NCBI GenBank assembly: GCA_034437075.1
Contig: DAOTVD010000303.1
Coordinates: 1-7,832, forward strand
Length of the DNA stretch: 7,832 nt
Source: DAOTVD01 sp034437075
Lineage (GTDB): Bacteria; Chloroflexota; Anaerolineae; Aggregatilineales; J027
Reading direction: 5' to 3'
The first letter of the stretch is position 1, and each line of letters starts with the position of its first letter. Positions 6,112 through 7,832 of the stretch are shown here, in pieces. Position numbers and translations under genes: made by a program. The notes beneath the pieces are model-generated. The model saw only the letters and a list, made by a program, of their open reading frames with translations, had not been told where the DNA came from and made no database searches.

Positions 6112-6997
6112 GGCGTTCAACACGCTCCACCCGCCAGATCAGCCGTTCTTTGGTCGCATCACTATTCGAATTCGGGAAAAATGTATAGGGCTCGCCCGTC
6201 AGATGCAAGCGAAACGTGCGCGCCCAGCCCTGGCCAGTCAGCGAGACTTCGACATGTGCGGCCTGCGTCTCAAGATGCGGATTGACCAAACTGACGCTGC
6301 CACGTTGGCCCGCCGCGCGCAATTCGTCGTAGCCCCATTTTTCGGCGACTTGCAGCGGCGGCGGATAGGCCGCATTACCGCGATAATTACCCGAGAGGAT
6401 GTCCCCGGCTTGTATCGCCGCCACCAGATCGGGCACGTCATCTGCCGTCAGCAGGCCGTACCATTGGCTGCCGGGCTGCACGGCCAGCGTCCCCGCGAAG
6501 CGATGCCCGCCCATATGCGAGACCTCCCACACGGCCATATCGGGCGGCGCGACCGCTAGCAACGCGCGCAGCACGTCGCCGCCGAACATCGCGCAACAGA
6601 CATCCCGCTTGCCATGGCCACAGATCATCAGCGTATGGCGCGCCTCCACGCGAACGCCTTGCGGTAAGGCCTCGCCACCTAGCGCTGCCGTCACCCATGT
6701 TTCGTAATCCGCCGGATCAACCCCGTCAAAGCGCAAACCATGCGGAAAAAGCCAAAGCGTCCCGGCTTCCTCGGCGGGGCCAGCCTTCAACGTCAGGATG
6801 GCCTGGCCTTTCAGCGGCGTGATAACCTGCGAGAGCAGCGCCGGCGGGCCGTCTATATCGCTCACCTCGGCGGCCCATTCCCGTTTGGGCCAACTCAGCA
6901 CAAAATGGCAGGCATGGCGCACCGCCGTTCCGATGAGCGGCTCGCCCGATTGCCGCGCGCGGACGGTGCATAAGGCCGGATCGCTAGAAAGCGTCAT
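6095..6997 (-). CDS. sucrase/ferredoxin-like (Aim32-type) [2Fe-2S] thioredoxin-fold protein
   Basis: This 300-residue protein fits the Suc_Fer-like family (plant 'sucrase' ferredoxin-like proteins, yeast Aim32), thioredoxin-fold proteins in which two Cys and two His are proposed to hold a [2Fe-2S] cluster. The N-terminal family signature is present: Cys10 and then GEPLIGTA at 18-25. The putative cluster motif is C126-GHGKRDV-C134-C135, giving C-x8-C with Cys135, followed by H161-M-G-G-H165 (the HxGGH motif) and RFAG. The expected ligands are therefore all present. Known relatives are linked to redox quality control; the sucrolytic label is historical and weak. The start at 6997 is set by AGAGGAAA (7003-7010), whose AGGA core is 7 nt before the ATG; the open frame extends to 7093 but those codons look like leader. 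No signal peptide is seen, so it is cytoplasmic. It overlaps and probably is translationally coupled to the ATL gene. Confidence 0.9.
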   Translation of the reverse strand: MTLSSDPALCTVRARQSGEPLIGTAVRHACHFVLSWPKREWAAEVSDIDGPPALLSQVITPLKGQAILTLKAGPAEEAGTLWLFPHGLRFDGVDPADYETWVTAALGGEALPQGVRVEARHTLMICGHGKRDVCCAMFGGDVLRALLAVAPPDMAVWEVSHMGGHRFAGTLAVQPGSQWYGLLTADDVPDLVAAIQAGDILSGNYRGNAAYPPPLQVAEKWGYDELRAAGQRGSVSLVNPHLETQAAHVEVSLTGQGWARTFRLHLTGEPYTFFPNSNSDATKERLIWRVERVERHGQDY

Positions 6998-7002
6998 GGT
7001 GG

Positions 7003-7010
7003 TTTCCTCT
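7003..7010 (-). promoter_or_regulatory. ribosome binding site fixing the start of the Suc_Fer-like gene
   Basis: On the minus strand this reads AGAGGAAA, with the AGGA core 7 nt before ATG 6997. No comparable site precedes the earlier in-frame start at 7093. Confidence 0.7.
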
Positions 7011-7027
7011 CGTATCGTATAGTGCCA

Positions 7028-7056
7028 ATAATGCCAGCCTCGCCAGCCGGGTGCAA
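7028..7056 (-). promoter_or_regulatory. putative promoter for the Suc_Fer-like/ATL operon
   Basis: On the minus strand TTGCAC (7056-7051) and CATTAT (7033-7028) are separated by exactly 17 nt, and the -10 is preceded by TGG, an extended -10 arrangement. Matches to consensus are 3/6 and 4/6. The predicted leader is about 23 nt and contains the ribosome binding site. Confidence 0.4.
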
Positions 7057-7106
7057 GCCCAGAGCAACCGCACCAGAAATTTTTGGCGCTCAAAGGCTCT
7101 AAAAAG

Positions 7107-7125
7107 GGTCAAGCTGCGGTCAAGC
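7107..7125. repeat. 8-bp direct repeat GGTCAAGC, one helical turn apart
   Basis: GGTCAAGC occurs at 7107-7114 and again at 7118-7125, with starts 11 bp apart. It lies in the divergent intergenic region between the two promoters, upstream of both -35 regions, as would suit a transcription-factor site. The role is inference. Confidence 0.4.
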
Positions 7126-7170
7126 CCCGATTGGGTGCCCTTGCCCTGAGTACAAGCCCCTGGCACAACT

Positions 7171-7193
7171 TTGTTCCGCATAGCGGGTTACAA
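7171..7193. promoter_or_regulatory. imperfect inverted repeat in the fabF -35 region
   Basis: TTGT-t-CCGC-ATA-GCGG-gtt-ACAA forms an inverted repeat with CCGC/GCGG arms around a 3-nt centre and TTGT/ACAA outer arms. It covers the region where a -35 box for the 7214 promoter would lie, so it could be an operator. An adjoining ACAACTTTGT (7165-7174) is itself a near-palindrome. No known regulator site is recognised. Confidence 0.3.
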
Positions 7194-7210
7194 TACAAAG
7201 CGCGGACGTA

Positions 7211-7219
7211 TGCTATAAT
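7211..7219 (+). promoter_or_regulatory. extended -10 promoter for fabF
   Basis: TGC-TATAAT is a perfect -10 hexamer (7214-7219) with the TGn extension. No good -35 is found at 16-18 nt, which is usual for extended -10 promoters or for activator-dependent ones. The leader to ATG 7262 would be about 36 nt. Confidence 0.7.
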
Positions 7220-7261
7220 GCTGAGCGCCACGCGAGAAAAACCACCCAAGGAATGTAAATC

Positions 7262-7832
7262 ATGATGCAAAATCGTCGTGTTGTCATCACCGGACGTGGA
7301 CTGGTGGCCCCCCTGGGCGAAGGCGTCGCGACCAACTGGTCGGCGTTGCGGGCGGGCACCTCCGGCATTCGCTTACAGCCCGATTGGCGCGCCGCCGAGC
7401 TAGGCGTGCATATCGCCGGGGATGTGCCCGGCTTTGACCCAGTCGCGCATTTTGGCAAACGCGAAGCGCGCCGCACCGACCGGGTCACCCAGTTGGCCTG
7501 GGCCGCCACCGCAGAAGCCCTGCAAGACGCCGACCTAGACATTACAGACGCAAATCGAGAGCGCATCGGTGTGTTGATTGGCACCGGGTTGGGCGGCATC
7601 AAACATCTGCTAGAGAATTACAACCAGTTCATCCAACGCGGGCCACACGGTGTCAGCCCCCTGACTGTCCCCCGGATGCTGCCCGACAGCGCCGCTGGGC
7701 ATGTGAGCGTCGTGTATAACCTGCAAGGCCCGAATATGAGTCTCTCCAGCGCTTGCGCCACGGGCAGCAACGCCATCGGCGAAGCCACAAGCTGGATTCA
7801 ACGCGGTTGGTGCGATGCCGTGCTGGCCGGGG
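7262..7832 (+). CDS. fabF: 3-oxoacyl-[acyl-carrier-protein] synthase II (FabF), 3'-truncated
   Basis: FabF condenses malonyl-ACP with a growing acyl-ACP in cytoplasmic type II fatty-acid synthesis. The first 190 residues are in the window, about 45% of the usual ~415. The start is typical: VVITGRGLVAPLG at 7-19, then GFDP at 57-60, IGVLIGTGLGG at 102-112, and the nucleophile region SLSSACATGSNAIGEA with catalytic Cys165 (Cys163 in E. coli). The catalytic histidines and C-terminal gate lie beyond the end. AAGGA at 7248-7252 is 9 nt before ATG 7262; ATG 7265 follows directly and could also be used. GRG replaces the usual GLG/GxG in the opening motif, and the substrate-binding DSAAG segment (142-146) stands where many FabF proteins have NMAAG. 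It could be a polyunsaturated or polyketide-type KAS relative, but FabF is much the best fit. Confidence 0.93.
   Translation, partial: MMQNRRVVITGRGLVAPLGEGVATNWSALRAGTSGIRLQPDWRAAELGVHIAGDVPGFDPVAHFGKREARRTDRVTQLAWAATAEALQDADLDITDANRERIGVLIGTGLGGIKHLLENYNQFIQRGPHGVSPLTVPRMLPDSAAGHVSVVYNLQGPNMSLSSACATGSNAIGEATSWIQRGWCDAVLAG

Noticed and set aside
6053..6559. 168-codon plus-strand open frame across the ATL and Suc_Fer-like genes
   Set aside because: Antisense shadow of two well-supported minus-strand genes; low-complexity Arg/His-rich translation and no family motif.
7049..7060. Near-palindrome GGGTGCAAGCCC as an operator
   Set aside because: Symmetry is imperfect and only 12 bp long; overlap with the weak -35 of the minus-strand promoter is not enough support.
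6998..7093. Longer Suc_Fer-like protein starting at 7093
   Set aside because: The added residues are Trp/Cys/Gly-rich and unlike the family. They would run through the promoter, and a good AGAGGA site points to 6997.
7213..7602. 129-codon minus-strand open frame over the fabF start
   Set aside because: It overlaps the clear fabF coding sequence, its promoter and its ribosome binding site; Ser/Arg/Ala-rich translation without recognisable domains.
1..7832. Mobile element, CRISPR array, tRNA or defence island
   Set aside because: No transposase, integrase, terminal inverted repeats, regularly spaced repeats or tRNA-like cloverleaf is visible; all sizeable coding regions are housekeeping or metabolic.

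Overview
The window looks like chromosomal DNA from a member of the Chloroflexota, probably Anaerolineae-like. The main evidence is the large first gene, which carries the DUF2298 / 'Chlor_Arch_YYY' membrane domain known chiefly from Chloroflexi and archaea. The DNA is moderately GC-rich, the genes are tightly packed on both strands, and the putative promoters are sigma70-like with extended -10 (TGn) elements. The taxonomic placement is inference from gene content. No mobile elements, rRNA, tRNA or CRISPR arrays are visible.

Layout, left to right. (1) 2-3475 (+): a very large polytopic membrane protein, cut at its 5' end by the window. Its first ~85 residues look like the soluble C-terminal tail of a preceding GT-C-like module, so the full protein is probably a tandem fusion. 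(2) 3585-4631 (+): selD, selenide, water dikinase, with catalytic Cys and Lys intact. (3) 4653-5078 (+): a small soluble protein of unknown function, 21 nt after selD and probably co-transcribed with it. (4) 5152-5607 (+): atpC, the F1 ATP synthase epsilon subunit, standing alone behind its own putative promoter and without atpD beside it. (5) A short convergent gap (5608-5643) holds a GC-rich hairpin. (6) On the minus strand, a two-gene overlapping operon: a sucrase/ferredoxin-like (Aim32-type) [2Fe-2S] thioredoxin-fold protein (6997-6095) followed by an alkyltransferase-like (ATL) DNA-lesion-binding protein (6111-5644). (7) A 264-bp divergent intergenic region with promoters facing both ways. 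(8) 7262 to the window end (+): fabF, 3-oxoacyl-ACP synthase II, cut at its 3' end but including the active-site Cys.

The genes do not form one pathway. They are housekeeping functions (selenophosphate supply, ATP synthesis, fatty-acid elongation) beside a small redox/DNA-repair operon and a Chloroflexi-type envelope protein. The most notable observation is in the ATL protein. Its active-site Cys-His is replaced by Trp-Trp, and it ends in a proline-rich tail closing with QLSLF, an exact match to the consensus bacterial beta-sliding-clamp binding pentapeptide. This suggests a direct tether between alkyl-lesion recognition and the replication clamp. Other points of interest are the atpC gene outside an atp cluster, the Fe-S/ATL gene overlap, the fused GT-C/DUF2298 architecture with only four cysteines in two close pairs, and inverted and direct repeats in the fabF upstream region.
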